Below, piece after piece: positions 8,595-17,161 of a DNA stretch of 60,840 bases (the first letter of the stretch is position 1; every line of letters starts with the position of its first letter). The stretch is from positions 1 to 60,840 of the forward strand of contig JACJXF010000015.1 in the NCBI GenBank assembly GCA_020636775.1, given 5' to 3'. Origin of the DNA: Bacteroidales bacterium (lineage in GTDB: Bacteria; Bacteroidota; Bacteroidia; Bacteroidales; GCA-2748055). A model generated the notes under the pieces. It made no database searches. It was not told the origin of the DNA and worked only from the letters and a program-made list of their open reading frames with translations. The position numbers and the translations under genes are program-made.

Positions 8595-8650
8595 CCATAT
8601 CTGAAACTGCTGGCAGATTTATCTCACATATCAATATAAATCTTATTAAT

Positions 8651-9619
8651 ATGAAAGAAACAAATTCCATACTTCAGAAGCGTAAAATAGTGGTTGTTGG
8701 TGCAGGAGCCGTAGGGGCAACTTACTGCTATGCATTGGCCCAAAGCGGCCTGGCGGATGAAATTGTGATAATTGATAAAAATGAAGCCCTTATGCGCGGA
8801 CAGGTTCTTGACCTGGTACATGGTCAGGCCTTCTTCCCTACAGTGGCTATACGAGCGGGAACACCCGATGATTACAGACAAGCGCAGATGGTTGTAATTA
8901 CAGCCGGAGCTGCTCAGCGACCGGGCGAGACCCGACTCGAATTGCTCAAAAAAAATTCAATGATAGTTGGAGGAATTGCAAAAGAAGTGGCTGAAAACGA
9001 CTGTAAAGGAATCATGCTGATCGTAAGCAACCCGGTTGACGTACTGACCTATGTTGCTTTAAAAAGTTCAGGCTGGGATCGCAGCAGGGTAATTGGTTCC
9101 GGTACGGTGCTCGACAGTGCCCGCTTCAGGCATTTATTAAGTTCCGAATGTGGTGTTGATGTCCATAATATTCATGCATATATTCTGGGCGAGCATGGCG
9201 ACAGTGAGTTTGCTGCCTGGTCGATGACTCATATTGCAGGCATTAATATCGATGATTATTGTCCCATGTGTGGTAATTGCTCCGACTGGACAGAAAGACG
9301 CAAAAAAATTGAAAAAGACGTGAGGGAATCAGCCTATCATATAATAAATTCAAAAGGTTCAACACAGTTTGCGGTGGGCCTTGCCATGGTAAAGATAAGC
9401 AGTGCAATACTGCGCAGACAGAAAAGTGTTCTGGCGGTTTCTACCTTTCTGGATGGGGAGTATGGAATAGAAGACGTTTGTCTGAGCCTGCCCTGTGTGG
9501 TTTCAGATAAGGGGATAATAAAAATAATAAAAAGCCCCCTGAATGAAGATGAGTTAATTTCGCTTAAAAAATCGGCTGAAATCTTAAAAGCTGCTATAGC
9601 CTCACTGCAGCAGGTATAA
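8651..9619 (+). CDS. ldh: L-lactate dehydrogenase
   Basis: A 322-residue NAD-dependent L-lactate dehydrogenase (pyruvate + NADH to L-lactate). The Rossmann motif is GAGAVG. The loop residue that separates lactate from malate dehydrogenases is Gln (GAAQRPGETR), as in LDH; malate enzymes have Arg there. Catalytic residues are visible: Asp in SNPVDVLTY, Arg in the VLDSARFR segment and His in ILGEHGDSEF. I chose the ATG giving MKETNSILQKRK; a TTG 29 codons upstream would add a segment that overlaps the terminator hairpin and is unlike the family. The insert CPMCGNCSDW near residue 203 carries three Cys and is unusual. Confidence 0.92.
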   Translation: MKETNSILQKRKIVVVGAGAVGATYCYALAQSGLADEIVIIDKNEALMRGQVLDLVHGQAFFPTVAIRAGTPDDYRQAQMVVITAGAAQRPGETRLELLKKNSMIVGGIAKEVAENDCKGIMLIVSNPVDVLTYVALKSSGWDRSRVIGSGTVLDSARFRHLLSSECGVDVHNIHAYILGEHGDSEFAAWSMTHIAGINIDDYCPMCGNCSDWTERRKKIEKDVRESAYHIINSKGSTQFAVGLAMVKISSAILRRQKSVLAVSTFLDGEYGIEDVCLSLPCVVSDKGIIKIIKSPLNEDELISLKKSAEILKAAIASLQQV

Positions 9620-9688
9620 ATTTTCAATTATTTGATTGGGAAACTTTAATAGGATTAAAATCTCCATCTCCCTGTTTCAAACTATGTT

Positions 9689-10972
9689 TTAAGTGGACTT
9701 GACAGGTGCGGTTAATTTATAAATCCATTCTAAAACAAAACAGAGAAATATAATAGAAAAAGCCACAATTACTCCTGTTCTGTTTGAAGAATATTGTTGA
9801 ACAATTAGAATTATAAAAGCAATACTGCAGAGTAAAAATCCGGAAAACGGCACAAATCTGCTCCCGGAAATATTTCCTGATAGTTTAAAGCCTGCAAAAT
9901 TCACTACTGCAAATATCAGAAGAAAGCCGACGCTTCCTGCAGTAGAAATGCTTTCAAGGTTGAGAGTGTTTGATAATACCAGAGTAGAAATGGCGGTTAT
10001 TAATAGGCCGACCGGATGATTCCATAATCTGGCAGTTAATTGATGCGGCAGTTCGTCATCTTCTGCTATCTCATAACTTACTCTGCTTCCTCCATACAAT
10101 GAAGCATTAATTGCGGAAAATGTTGATATTAATGCCGCAATTGTAATAATAGTAAATCCAATTTTTCCAAGCATAGGTTTTGCAGCTTCGGCCAATACAT
10201 AATCCCGGGCTGTGGCTAACTGGCTAAAAGTAAGAGAACCTACCGTTACAACAGCAATGATAACGTATAAAAGGATGACAAAAATTACGGAATAATAATA
10301 TGCTCTTGGTATATTTCTATCTGGATTTTCTATATCCGGTGCAGCATTGGCAATAAGCTCAAAACCTTCATATGCAACGAATATTACCATTCCCCCGGTA
10401 AGAATTTTTAGAGGTGACTCCCATTCAGCTATGGATAGCTGGCCTATGTTCGGGTTTCCGATGAGTCCGAATATCCCTATAATAACAAATGATATCAATA
10501 TTATGAGTTTGATAATAACAGCATATGATTCAATTTTCCCGACAACTTTTATGCTGTAATAATTGATAGCCGTTGCGATAATAATTATTGCACTTGCGTA
10601 AATATGAAAATCGGTGGTTTTACTGAATATTTGCAATAAATTTGGACCATAAGAACCAAAGGCTGAAGCATATAGCGACAGCATAATAATGTAACTTATC
10701 CATAAAAGGTTATTAACTCCTCCACTAAAAACAGATTTTCCAAATCCCTGATTTACAAATTTTACAGTCCCACCCCTGTCGGGATAAGCTATTGAAAGCT
10801 TAACATAGCTGTAGGATGTGATTAAGGCTAAAAGACCGGCAAATAGAAATGCAAGAGGTGTACCACCTTTTGATAAGGATACGGCTAAACCCAAAACAGC
10901 AAAAATTCCACCGCCAACCATTCCTCCAATCCCAATGGATATTGCTTCTTTGAGTCCGATTTTCTTATTCAT
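9689..10972 (-). CDS. APC-family amino acid permease
   Basis: A permease of about 427 residues in the amino acid-polyamine-organocation superfamily with roughly 12 predicted membrane segments. It begins with the family signature GLKEAISIGIGGMVGGGIFAVLG, where the first helix is broken by GGGIF. The segment FVAYEGFELIANAAPDIENPDRNIPRAYY (about residues 208-236) is the typical F-x-GFE...EN/NP region preceding helix 7. I start it at ATG (MNKKIGL); the longer reading begins with TTG. It is convergent with ldh and shares no operon. The substrate is not determinable; related Bacteroidota proteins are annotated as general amino-acid permeases. Confidence 0.85.
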   Translation of the reverse strand: MNKKIGLKEAISIGIGGMVGGGIFAVLGLAVSLSKGGTPLAFLFAGLLALITSYSYVKLSIAYPDRGGTVKFVNQGFGKSVFSGGVNNLLWISYIIMLSLYASAFGSYGPNLLQIFSKTTDFHIYASAIIIIATAINYYSIKVVGKIESYAVIIKLIILISFVIIGIFGLIGNPNIGQLSIAEWESPLKILTGGMVIFVAYEGFELIANAAPDIENPDRNIPRAYYYSVIFVILLYVIIAVVTVGSLTFSQLATARDYVLAEAAKPMLGKIGFTIITIAALISTFSAINASLYGGSRVSYEIAEDDELPHQLTARLWNHPVGLLITAISTLVLSNTLNLESISTAGSVGFLLIFAVVNFAGFKLSGNISGSRFVPFSGFLLCSIAFIILIVQQYSSNRTGVIVAFSIIFLCFVLEWIYKLTAPVKST

Positions 10973-11182
10973 TCTTTGACTGCATTGAGTTTGTTTTAAT
11001 GGCGCCAATCAGTTGAATTAGCAAAATCCTGCTCTCTGCAGGCGGCTTCCGGTAAATATACCCGAAAAAAGAATGCACGAAATGTCTTTTATGAGATTAT
11101 TTGTTTTGCAAGTGTTTTCCTATCGGATTTGTGATAACTATAATATAAGTCTGAATCCATAAAGCCCTCCTCCCAAAAATCC

Positions 11183-12757
11183 CTACTGAACCGACTCAAC
11201 AGGCAAATATGTTCTTGCCAGTGAATCACTGTCCTGGTACTTCTTCATTAAACTGTCGAGCTGGATGTGTAATTCAGCCTTTATGGAATCATAAGCGGGA
11301 TCGTTATATACATTTCTCATTTCCAGCGGATCTGCTTCCCTGTCGTATAATTCCCATTCGTCTATATCGTAATAATAATGAATAAGCTTGTATCTCATTG
11401 TACTCATGCCATAGTGTCGCTTAACCATATGGTATCCGGGATATTCGTAATAATGATAATAATGCTCAGTTCGCCAGTCGGCCGGAGTATTGCCCTTTAA
11501 AATAGGAAGCATGCTCCTACCCTGCATATCATCCGGTACCGCAACTCCTGCCATTTCCAGAATGGTTTCGGCATAGTCGAGGTTTGATACCATATCACCG
11601 TTTACAGTGCCGGGAGCAATAGTTCCGGGCCATTCAATCAGCAGAGGTGTTCGATAGGATTCTTCAAACATCCACCTCTTGTCGAACCAGCCGTGCTCTC
11701 CAAGGTAGAAACCCTGATCGGAGGTATAAATTACAATGGTATTTTTATCCAGTCCGTTTTCTTGGAGGAAATCCAAAACTTCACCCACACTTTTATCAAC
11801 TGCTGCAATGCATGCCAGATAATCCTGGAGATAGCGCTGGTATTTATAACTGACCAGCTCTTTACCGCTCAGACCGGAGGCGTAGAATTTTTCAATTATA
11901 GGGTTATAAACAGCATCCCAGGCCGCATTCTGAGCTGAGTCCATTCTTTGAAGACCTGAATTCTTTGGTTTTTCGGGATCCCTGTAAAGTTTCAGGTCCT
12001 CTTCCAGCCTCATGGTTTTATCAATGGTCATATCCTGACTTTTCTCAGCTAATCCGCGATTAGCATAATCATCAAATAGTGTGGGAGGTTCAGGGAAGTT
12101 AACATCTTTATAAAGCTTCAGCTCATTCGGGCCGGGCTGCCATTCCCGGTGGGGTGCCTTATGGTGCATCATAAGCATAAAGGGTTTTCCAGAACCTTTA
12201 GCTTTGGCAAGCCAGTTCAGCGATTTTTGAGTGATCAGCTCAGTCACATATCCTTTCTCAGTGATAGTCCCATCCTTGCTGATAAAATCCGGATTGTAGT
12301 AATTACCCTGACCGTTCAGAATATCCCAGTAGTCAAAGCCGGTGGGATCGGAATCCAGATGCCATTTTCCAATCATTGCAGTCTGGTATCCTGATGCCTG
12401 CAAGAGTTTGGGGAAGGTTTGCTGTGAACCATCGAACGGTGTTCTTCCCGTGTTATCAATAAAACCGTTCATATGACTGTATTTGCCTGTCAGCACAACA
12501 GCCCGGCACGGACCGCAAATTGAGTTGGTTACCAGGCAACGGTCAAACCTCATTCCATTTTGAGCAATGCGGTCAATATTAGGGGTTGGAGCCAGATCTT
12601 TCAACGGACCGCCGTAGGCGCTGATTGCCTGAAAAGCATGATCATCGGCCATGATATAGATAATATTTGGCCTTGGATCAGATTTTTGCTGAGTACAATG
12701 GGCCAATGAAAGGACCGAGAGACCGGCTAAAGCGGAGATTTTAACAGGATGATACAT
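11183..12757 (-). CDS. Secreted Cys-type sulfatase, S1 family
   Basis: A 524-residue alkaline-phosphatase-superfamily sulfatase. The formylglycine signature C-x-P-x-R is present with Cys81 (SICGPCRAVVLTGKYSHMNG), so it needs maturation, plausibly by the anaerobic maturase encoded in this window. Calcium-binding Asp38/Asp39 lie in IIYIMADDHAFQ. The EHGWFDKRWMFEESYRTPLLIEWPG segment is typical of the family, and the C-terminal part is rich in His and Tyr. The N-terminus is a short signal peptide ending SLAHC; His at -1 makes lipidation at Cys21 uncertain. It follows the SDR gene by 26 bp and probably shares its transcript. No SusC/SusD pair or glycoside hydrolase is adjacent, so the sulfated substrate is open. 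Confidence 0.92.
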   Translation of the reverse strand: MYHPVKISALAGLSVLSLAHCTQQKSDPRPNIIYIMADDHAFQAISAYGGPLKDLAPTPNIDRIAQNGMRFDRCLVTNSICGPCRAVVLTGKYSHMNGFIDNTGRTPFDGSQQTFPKLLQASGYQTAMIGKWHLDSDPTGFDYWDILNGQGNYYNPDFISKDGTITEKGYVTELITQKSLNWLAKAKGSGKPFMLMMHHKAPHREWQPGPNELKLYKDVNFPEPPTLFDDYANRGLAEKSQDMTIDKTMRLEEDLKLYRDPEKPKNSGLQRMDSAQNAAWDAVYNPIIEKFYASGLSGKELVSYKYQRYLQDYLACIAAVDKSVGEVLDFLQENGLDKNTIVIYTSDQGFYLGEHGWFDKRWMFEESYRTPLLIEWPGTIAPGTVNGDMVSNLDYAETILEMAGVAVPDDMQGRSMLPILKGNTPADWRTEHYYHYYEYPGYHMVKRHYGMSTMRYKLIHYYYDIDEWELYDREADPLEMRNVYNDPAYDSIKAELHIQLDSLMKKYQDSDSLARTYLPVESVQ

Positions 12758-12783
12758 TATTTCTGGGTTTTATATCCCTGTAG

Positions 12784-13488
12784 TTATTTCAACAGTACAG
12801 GAATTATTTTACCATTCATATCTTTTTGTAATGTCTGTGCGAAATTTACAATGTAATCAGCCATCTCTTCAGGACTTACGGGTGCTTTTGCGTTGGGAAA
12901 TGCTTCCGTAAACATTTCAGTCTGCACGGCACCCAGAGCAAGACAGGTAAATAAAATGTCTGAGGATTTAAATTCTTCTGCCAGACATTCGGTAAGAACC
13001 GCAAGAGCCGACTTGGAAGCGCTGTAATGAGAAAGGCCTGGAAACTTAAGACTTCCCTGGTACCCTCCCATGCTTCCAATATTTATTACCCGGGCTTTAT
13101 TTGATTTTTTCAATAACGGGATCATATTGCGGGTTAAAATGGCAGGCGCAAAATAGTTTACCTCAAACATCTCGCGCATTTCTGCATCGCTTAAGTCAGT
13201 ATAACTTCGGTTAATAAGGCTTCCTGCATTGTTTATCAGAATATCCAGAACATCTGTATCCTTTTTAATTTTATCGATGCTAAACTCAAGATCGGCTGAA
13301 TTACCCAGATCTGAGGAATAAATAAAAAAACTGCAATGTGGGTTTATTGTCAGGCATTTCTCTTTAAGCCTGAGGAGGCTTTTTTCATCCCTCGATATTA
13401 AAAAAAAGCTATGATCCCCATCCCTGCAGAAGGAGCTCACAATTGCCCTTCCTATCCCTCTTGACGCACCTGTTAACAGTATATTCAT
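12784..13488 (-). CDS. Short-chain dehydrogenase/reductase
   Basis: A 234-residue classical SDR. The nucleotide motif TGASRGIG is at 6-13, NNAG at 86-89, and the catalytic triad is Ser139, Tyr155 and Lys159 (YSASK). Cofactor preference is probably NADP(H), as a basic residue (Arg33) follows the second strand. There is no signal peptide. It lies just upstream of the sulfatase on the same strand, and the 26-bp gap suggests cotranscription, although no functional link is obvious. Sepiapterin-reductase-like proteins are the closest general match; the substrate is unknown. Confidence 0.85.
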   Translation of the reverse strand: MNILLTGASRGIGRAIVSSFCRDGDHSFFLISRDEKSLLRLKEKCLTINPHCSFFIYSSDLGNSADLEFSIDKIKKDTDVLDILINNAGSLINRSYTDLSDAEMREMFEVNYFAPAILTRNMIPLLKKSNKARVINIGSMGGYQGSLKFPGLSHYSASKSALAVLTECLAEEFKSSDILFTCLALGAVQTEMFTEAFPNAKAPVSPEEMADYIVNFAQTLQKDMNGKIIPVLLK

Positions 13489-13561
13489 GTTTAGATTCTT
13501 TTCTTTTTTATAAAAATATATCTTTACAGCTTAAATCTTCGTTTTATATCTAAAAAATTAA

Positions 13562-14182
13562 ATGAAAAGAATACATTTCCGAAAGAAATATCTCATTCTT
13601 TCGCTACTTACAATATACTCATTTTCCTTTTTGCAGGCGCAGGATGAAGAGGATTTAAGTCACCAGTTTTTCATATCTCCCGATTTTGCATTAATGCTCG
13701 GAACCGTAAACCGCATTGAAGTGGCCCCGGCACTGGGTTACCATATTACCGACAGACTTAGCGTTGCGGCAGGTTTTAAGTATGAATTTTACAGTCAGAC
13801 CCGTTTATATCCATATCAGGAACAGATAAGAACAAGCATTTACGGACCAAAGGCTTTTGCCAGGTATACTATTTTTAAGGATCTGGGAAGTTTTTTACCT
13901 ATTAGTCCCGGTACAGGGTTGTTTGCTCATGCTGAAATTGAATCCAGCAATCTGGAGAGTTATTATTTCAGTTATAATCCCCTTCCTGAAACAAGTCGTT
14001 TCTGGTACACTACTTTTCTTGTTGGAGGTGGGATTTCACAATCGGCCAGTGAAAGAATGAAATTAAATTTCGTGGTCCTTTGGGATACAGGATCCGGGCT
14101 GGTTTCATTGTACAGCAACCCAATTTTCAGATTTGGCATGCAGATATATTTAAGAAAGAAGCAGGAGGAGTATCCCTGGTAG
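13562..14182 (+). CDS. Small outer-membrane beta-barrel protein, uncharacterised
   Basis: A 206-residue protein with a cleavable signal peptide (about 1-26, ending FLQAQ) and alternating aromatic/polar strands typical of a small outer-membrane barrel, for example YHITDRLSVAAGFKYEFYSQT and the C-terminal PIFRFGMQIYLRKK. I do not recognise a named family beyond 'outer membrane beta-barrel'. It is divergent from the SDR gene (73 bp between starts) and lies 107 bp before the SlyD-like gene. It could be structural or a small porin. Confidence 0.6.
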   Translation: MKRIHFRKKYLILSLLTIYSFSFLQAQDEEDLSHQFFISPDFALMLGTVNRIEVAPALGYHITDRLSVAAGFKYEFYSQTRLYPYQEQIRTSIYGPKAFARYTIFKDLGSFLPISPGTGLFAHAEIESSNLESYYFSYNPLPETSRFWYTTFLVGGGISQSASERMKLNFVVLWDTGSGLVSLYSNPIFRFGMQIYLRKKQEEYPW

Positions 14183-14289
14183 GTAAACGAAGAAATTATT
14201 TATATATAATTTAACAAGCCTTAGTTTTGATTTCTGCGAGGAAAGCAGTTTCTTTGGCACATTAATTAAAGTAACATTTTAAGAAAAAT

Positions 14290-14919
14290 ATGGAAGCAGC
14301 AGCAAACAAAGTAGTTTCAATTATTTATGTTTTGAAGAAAGACGGCCATGACGGTGAAATAGTTGAATCTTTAAATAAAGAAAATCCACTTACATTCTTA
14401 TTTGGAGCAGGAAACCTCCTTCCCAAATTTGAAGAAAACCTCATGGGTTTAAAATCAGGTGACAGTTTTGCATTTTCACTTTCCAGCGACGAAGCTTATG
14501 GTGAAGTTCAGCAAAATGCCATTGTTGATGTACCCCTCTCAGTTTTCGAAGTAGATGGAAAAACTGATACAAATCTCCTTCAGCTTGGTAATGTTATCCC
14601 TATGATGGATAATGAGGGAAGGCGACTAAACGGTGTTGTTAAAGAAATACATGATGATACCGTTACCATGGACTTTAACCATCCTATGGCAGGTGCTTCA
14701 CTGTTTTTTAGCGGTGAGGTAACAGAGATAAGAGAGGCCACTGAGGAGGAGCTTCAGCATGGTCATATTCACCAGTCATGCGGCTGTGGAAGCGGCGGTT
14801 GCGGAGATGGCAAAGGCGAAGCTTGCGATTGTTCTGATGGCAGTTGCAGCACCGACAGTGCCGGTATGGAAGGCAGCTGTGGATGTGGCACAAAACACGA
14901 ACACGAGCACAGTCATTAA
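14290..14919 (+). CDS. slyD: SlyD-like FKBP peptidyl-prolyl isomerase with metal-binding tail
   Basis: A 209-residue cytosolic FKBP of the SlyD class: a peptidyl-prolyl cis-trans isomerase and chaperone that also handles nickel and other metals in Enterobacteria. The FKBP core is split by an IF (insert-in-flap) domain: GAGNLLPKFEENLMGLKSGD near the N-terminus, then SSDEAYGEVQQNAIVDVPLSVF, and MDFNHPMAGASLFFSGEVTEIREAT closing the core. From about residue 155 the tail is extremely rich in Gly, Cys and His (CGCGSGGCG, CDCSDGSC, CGCGTKHEHEHSH), with ten Cys. The tail should bind soft metals. A strong terminator follows at once. Confidence 0.9.
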   Translation: MEAAANKVVSIIYVLKKDGHDGEIVESLNKENPLTFLFGAGNLLPKFEENLMGLKSGDSFAFSLSSDEAYGEVQQNAIVDVPLSVFEVDGKTDTNLLQLGNVIPMMDNEGRRLNGVVKEIHDDTVTMDFNHPMAGASLFFSGEVTEIREATEEELQHGHIHQSCGCGSGGCGDGKGEACDCSDGSCSTDSAGMEGSCGCGTKHEHEHSH

Positions 14920-14936
14920 TACTCAAAAATATCATT

Positions 14937-14967
14937 GAAAAAACAGGACCACAAGTCCTGTTTTTTT
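14937..14967. terminator. Bidirectional intrinsic terminator, slyD / nitrilase
   Basis: A perfect 9-bp stem (AAACAGGAC, loop CACAA, GTCCTGTTT) flanked by an A-run on the left and seven T on the right. It lies between convergent slyD and nitrilase genes and can end both transcripts; the right edge touches the nitrilase stop codon. Confidence 0.85.
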
Positions 14968-15760
14968 ATTTTAAAAAACTGAGTTCCGACAGATCGTCGG
15001 CATCGCCAAGAACCGGAAACTTTGCACGGAATTCCTGAAGTTCGGAATAATTAATGGAAGCCTCCAGAAGCATTTCTTTTGGTTCGTGGTGGCAGTTGAC
15101 ATAAAATCCTTTCGGGTGAATCACACAGCTTTCACCGTTATAATGAATATTCTCCCCATCTCTTCCTACTCTGTTAACCCCGGCAACATAACACTGGTTT
15201 TCAATGGCTCTCGCTTTTAAAAGAATCTGCCAGACATGATTACGGGCAGCGGGCCAGTTAGCAAAGTATACCAGCAGATCGAAGCCCTCATTATTACGGG
15301 AAAAAACAGGAAACCTGAGGTCATAGCAAATCAAAGGACATATTTTCCATCCCCTGAAATTAATAATCATTCTTTTATCCCCTTTGGAATAGTGCTTATC
15401 TTCACCACCCATCGAAAATAAATGTCTTTTATCATAGCTGAACCATTGCCCGTCCGGATTAACCCAGAGCATGCGATTGTAAATCTTTCCATCTTCCCTG
15501 TAAATAATAGTACCGGCAATAGCAGCATTTATTTCAGAGGCTTTTGATCGCATCCATTGAAAAGCTTCACCATCATTACCTTCAGCATGTTTTTTACTGT
15601 TCATGGTGAATCCTGTAGTAAACATTTCAGGAAGAAGAATAATATCGGGGGAGTCATTTATGCCGGAAATCAGGATATCCATATGCTGGAGATTCTGGTC
15701 TATATCTTCCCAAACTATATCGCTTTGAACCAGGCAAAGTTTTAGATTTTGATTATTCAT
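14966..15760 (-). CDS. Nitrilase-superfamily omega-amidase
   Basis: A 264-residue carbon-nitrogen hydrolase close to the YafV/Nit2 omega-amidases, which hydrolyse 2-oxoglutaramate or 2-oxosuccinamate formed by glutamine or asparagine transamination. The Glu-Lys-Cys triad is visible: Glu45 (LLPEMFTTGF), Lys111 (YDKRHLFSMGGE) and Cys145 (PLICYDLRFP). Length matches the family. It is convergent with slyD and lies downstream of, but separated by a terminator from, the membrane-anchored protein gene. A methionine-salvage role is possible for this subgroup. Confidence 0.88.
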   Translation of the reverse strand: MNNQNLKLCLVQSDIVWEDIDQNLQHMDILISGINDSPDIILLPEMFTTGFTMNSKKHAEGNDGEAFQWMRSKASEINAAIAGTIIYREDGKIYNRMLWVNPDGQWFSYDKRHLFSMGGEDKHYSKGDKRMIINFRGWKICPLICYDLRFPVFSRNNEGFDLLVYFANWPAARNHVWQILLKARAIENQCYVAGVNRVGRDGENIHYNGESCVIHPKGFYVNCHHEPKEMLLEASINYSELQEFRAKFPVLGDADDLSELSFLK

Positions 15761-15770
15761 GATTTGGATA

Positions 15771-15795
15771 AAAAAAAGTCCGGCATGACCGGACT
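15771..15795 (-). terminator. Intrinsic terminator (minus strand)
   Basis: On the minus strand AGTCCGG, a five-base loop and CCGGACT form a perfect 7-bp GC-rich stem followed by a T7 tract. It ends the transcript of the gene at 15811-16959 and separates it from the nitrilase gene. Confidence 0.85.
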
Positions 15796-15810
15796 CGGAT
15801 GTTTTAGTGG

Positions 15811-16959
15811 CTATTGTTCAGGATTTTTTTCCTTTTCCTGATAATAGGAATTTAAAATAGAGGAAATAAGCTTTTCATAATAAACCGGAAAGAATTTGTC
15901 GGGATTACTGACTTTTCCTTTATTTAATGCCAGATATATTGTACTTAAATATCCCAGTCTGGACATAGGCATAAAAACCGGTGATTTTGAGAAATCGCCA
16001 GCCAAATAATAAAACCTTTTATCAGGAGAAGCAATTACAGCAGGGAATACACCATCAATTCCGTTATTGTGAAGTAAATCCTGACCTTCCTTATTCAAAT
16101 TAAGATTAAAATCGCTGACTACCGTATTTTTACCCTCATATGAAATATCAAACCAATTGGAAAAGGCAGCTTCTGCAGGTAGATTATATTCTTTTGCAAA
16201 TTCTTCATTTGTAACAACCTCAGGATACTTTGAGCTCATATATTTTGCAGCAGGCAGCACCAGCACCCTGTTTTGCACATAGTTAAGCAGGAGTATCCCG
16301 GGGCCACTGAAATCCCAGTCGGAAGATGAGCCCTGCTGATAGCGGTCGAACCAGATACTGGGAACTTCTTCAGCTACATTTTTCCTTGACAGATCGGCAA
16401 AGAATTTACCTTTCCATCCCTGGGAATAAACATCCAGAAGTTTTTCAGTATTATAACGAACCAGGTCGTCGGTTGGAGGTGAGAAGAAATTATATTCGGT
16501 AACAACCAGCTTTTTTTTACCCAGCATTTCTTTTAAAAGAAAATAGTCGTTCTGATTAAATCCGCCGTAGATGATGCTTTTGGCATCTTTCTTTTTGGAT
16601 AGCTTGTAATCCACACCAGCGTTATCGACATAATACAGTACGTCTTTTGAATCGGACAGTGAACTAACATCTTCCAGCTTAAAAGTCTTTATCTTTCTGT
16701 CTTCTGTAATTGCATCCGGGAAGAAACCCAGATAGTCGTAGTGGTAATTATAAAGATTGTTTTGAGTATCAACAAATTTCTCAAAATTCAATGCCCAGCA
16801 AAGGGTTTTAACCTCATTTTTCGTGCTTTTCTGAACTGTTTTATTGATTATCAGGATGTCAATAGGTTTGTCCTTTTTGACCATCCATAAGAGTCTTCCG
16901 GTCACCGGAAGAACAATAATGATAACCAGCAGTATGAACAGGAACCTGTAGGCTTTCAT
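15811..16959 (-). CDS. Membrane-anchored protein of unknown function
   Basis: A 382-residue protein I do not recognise. One N-terminal hydrophobic segment (about 5-28) is followed by a large soluble domain probably facing the periplasm. The first part of that domain resembles an alpha/beta fold (PIDILIINKTV, VLYYVDNAGVDY, KSIIYGGFNQNDYFLLKEML, LVVTEYNFFSPP), loosely like a class I glutamine-amidotransferase-type flavodoxin layer, but no catalytic Cys-His pair is evident. The second part contains GPGILLLNYVQNRVLVLPAAKYM and RFYYLAGDFSKSPVFMPMSRLGYLSTIYLAL. It has its own terminator and is divergent from the TPR gene, so it is probably monocistronic. Confidence 0.6.
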   Translation of the reverse strand: MKAYRFLFILLVIIIVLPVTGRLLWMVKKDKPIDILIINKTVQKSTKNEVKTLCWALNFEKFVDTQNNLYNYHYDYLGFFPDAITEDRKIKTFKLEDVSSLSDSKDVLYYVDNAGVDYKLSKKKDAKSIIYGGFNQNDYFLLKEMLGKKKLVVTEYNFFSPPTDDLVRYNTEKLLDVYSQGWKGKFFADLSRKNVAEEVPSIWFDRYQQGSSSDWDFSGPGILLLNYVQNRVLVLPAAKYMSSKYPEVVTNEEFAKEYNLPAEAAFSNWFDISYEGKNTVVSDFNLNLNKEGQDLLHNNGIDGVFPAVIASPDKRFYYLAGDFSKSPVFMPMSRLGYLSTIYLALNKGKVSNPDKFFPVYYEKLISSILNSYYQEKEKNPEQ

Positions 16960-17161
16960 AATTTTTTGAATTATATGAAAATTGTTGACTAAAAGTACAA
17001 ATAATTTTTAATAAAAGAAAAACTTCTTTGTTCATCAATTTCACATTACAAAATGATAATTCGTGAAAACAAAATCATTTAGTGAAATTTCATTTTTTTT
17101 GTATTTTGCGAAAAATTTGCATGCTTTTTGAAGTCTGATTATTTCAATTAAATTAATAATT

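Noticed and set aside
8564..8650. 29-residue N-terminal extension of lactate dehydrogenase from a TTG
   Set aside because: It overlaps a terminator hairpin and is unlike the family; the ATG at 8651 gives the normal N-terminus.
11183..13488. SDR-sulfatase pair as a dedicated degradation module
   Set aside because: Only adjacency supports it; no transporter, hydrolase or regulator accompanies the pair.
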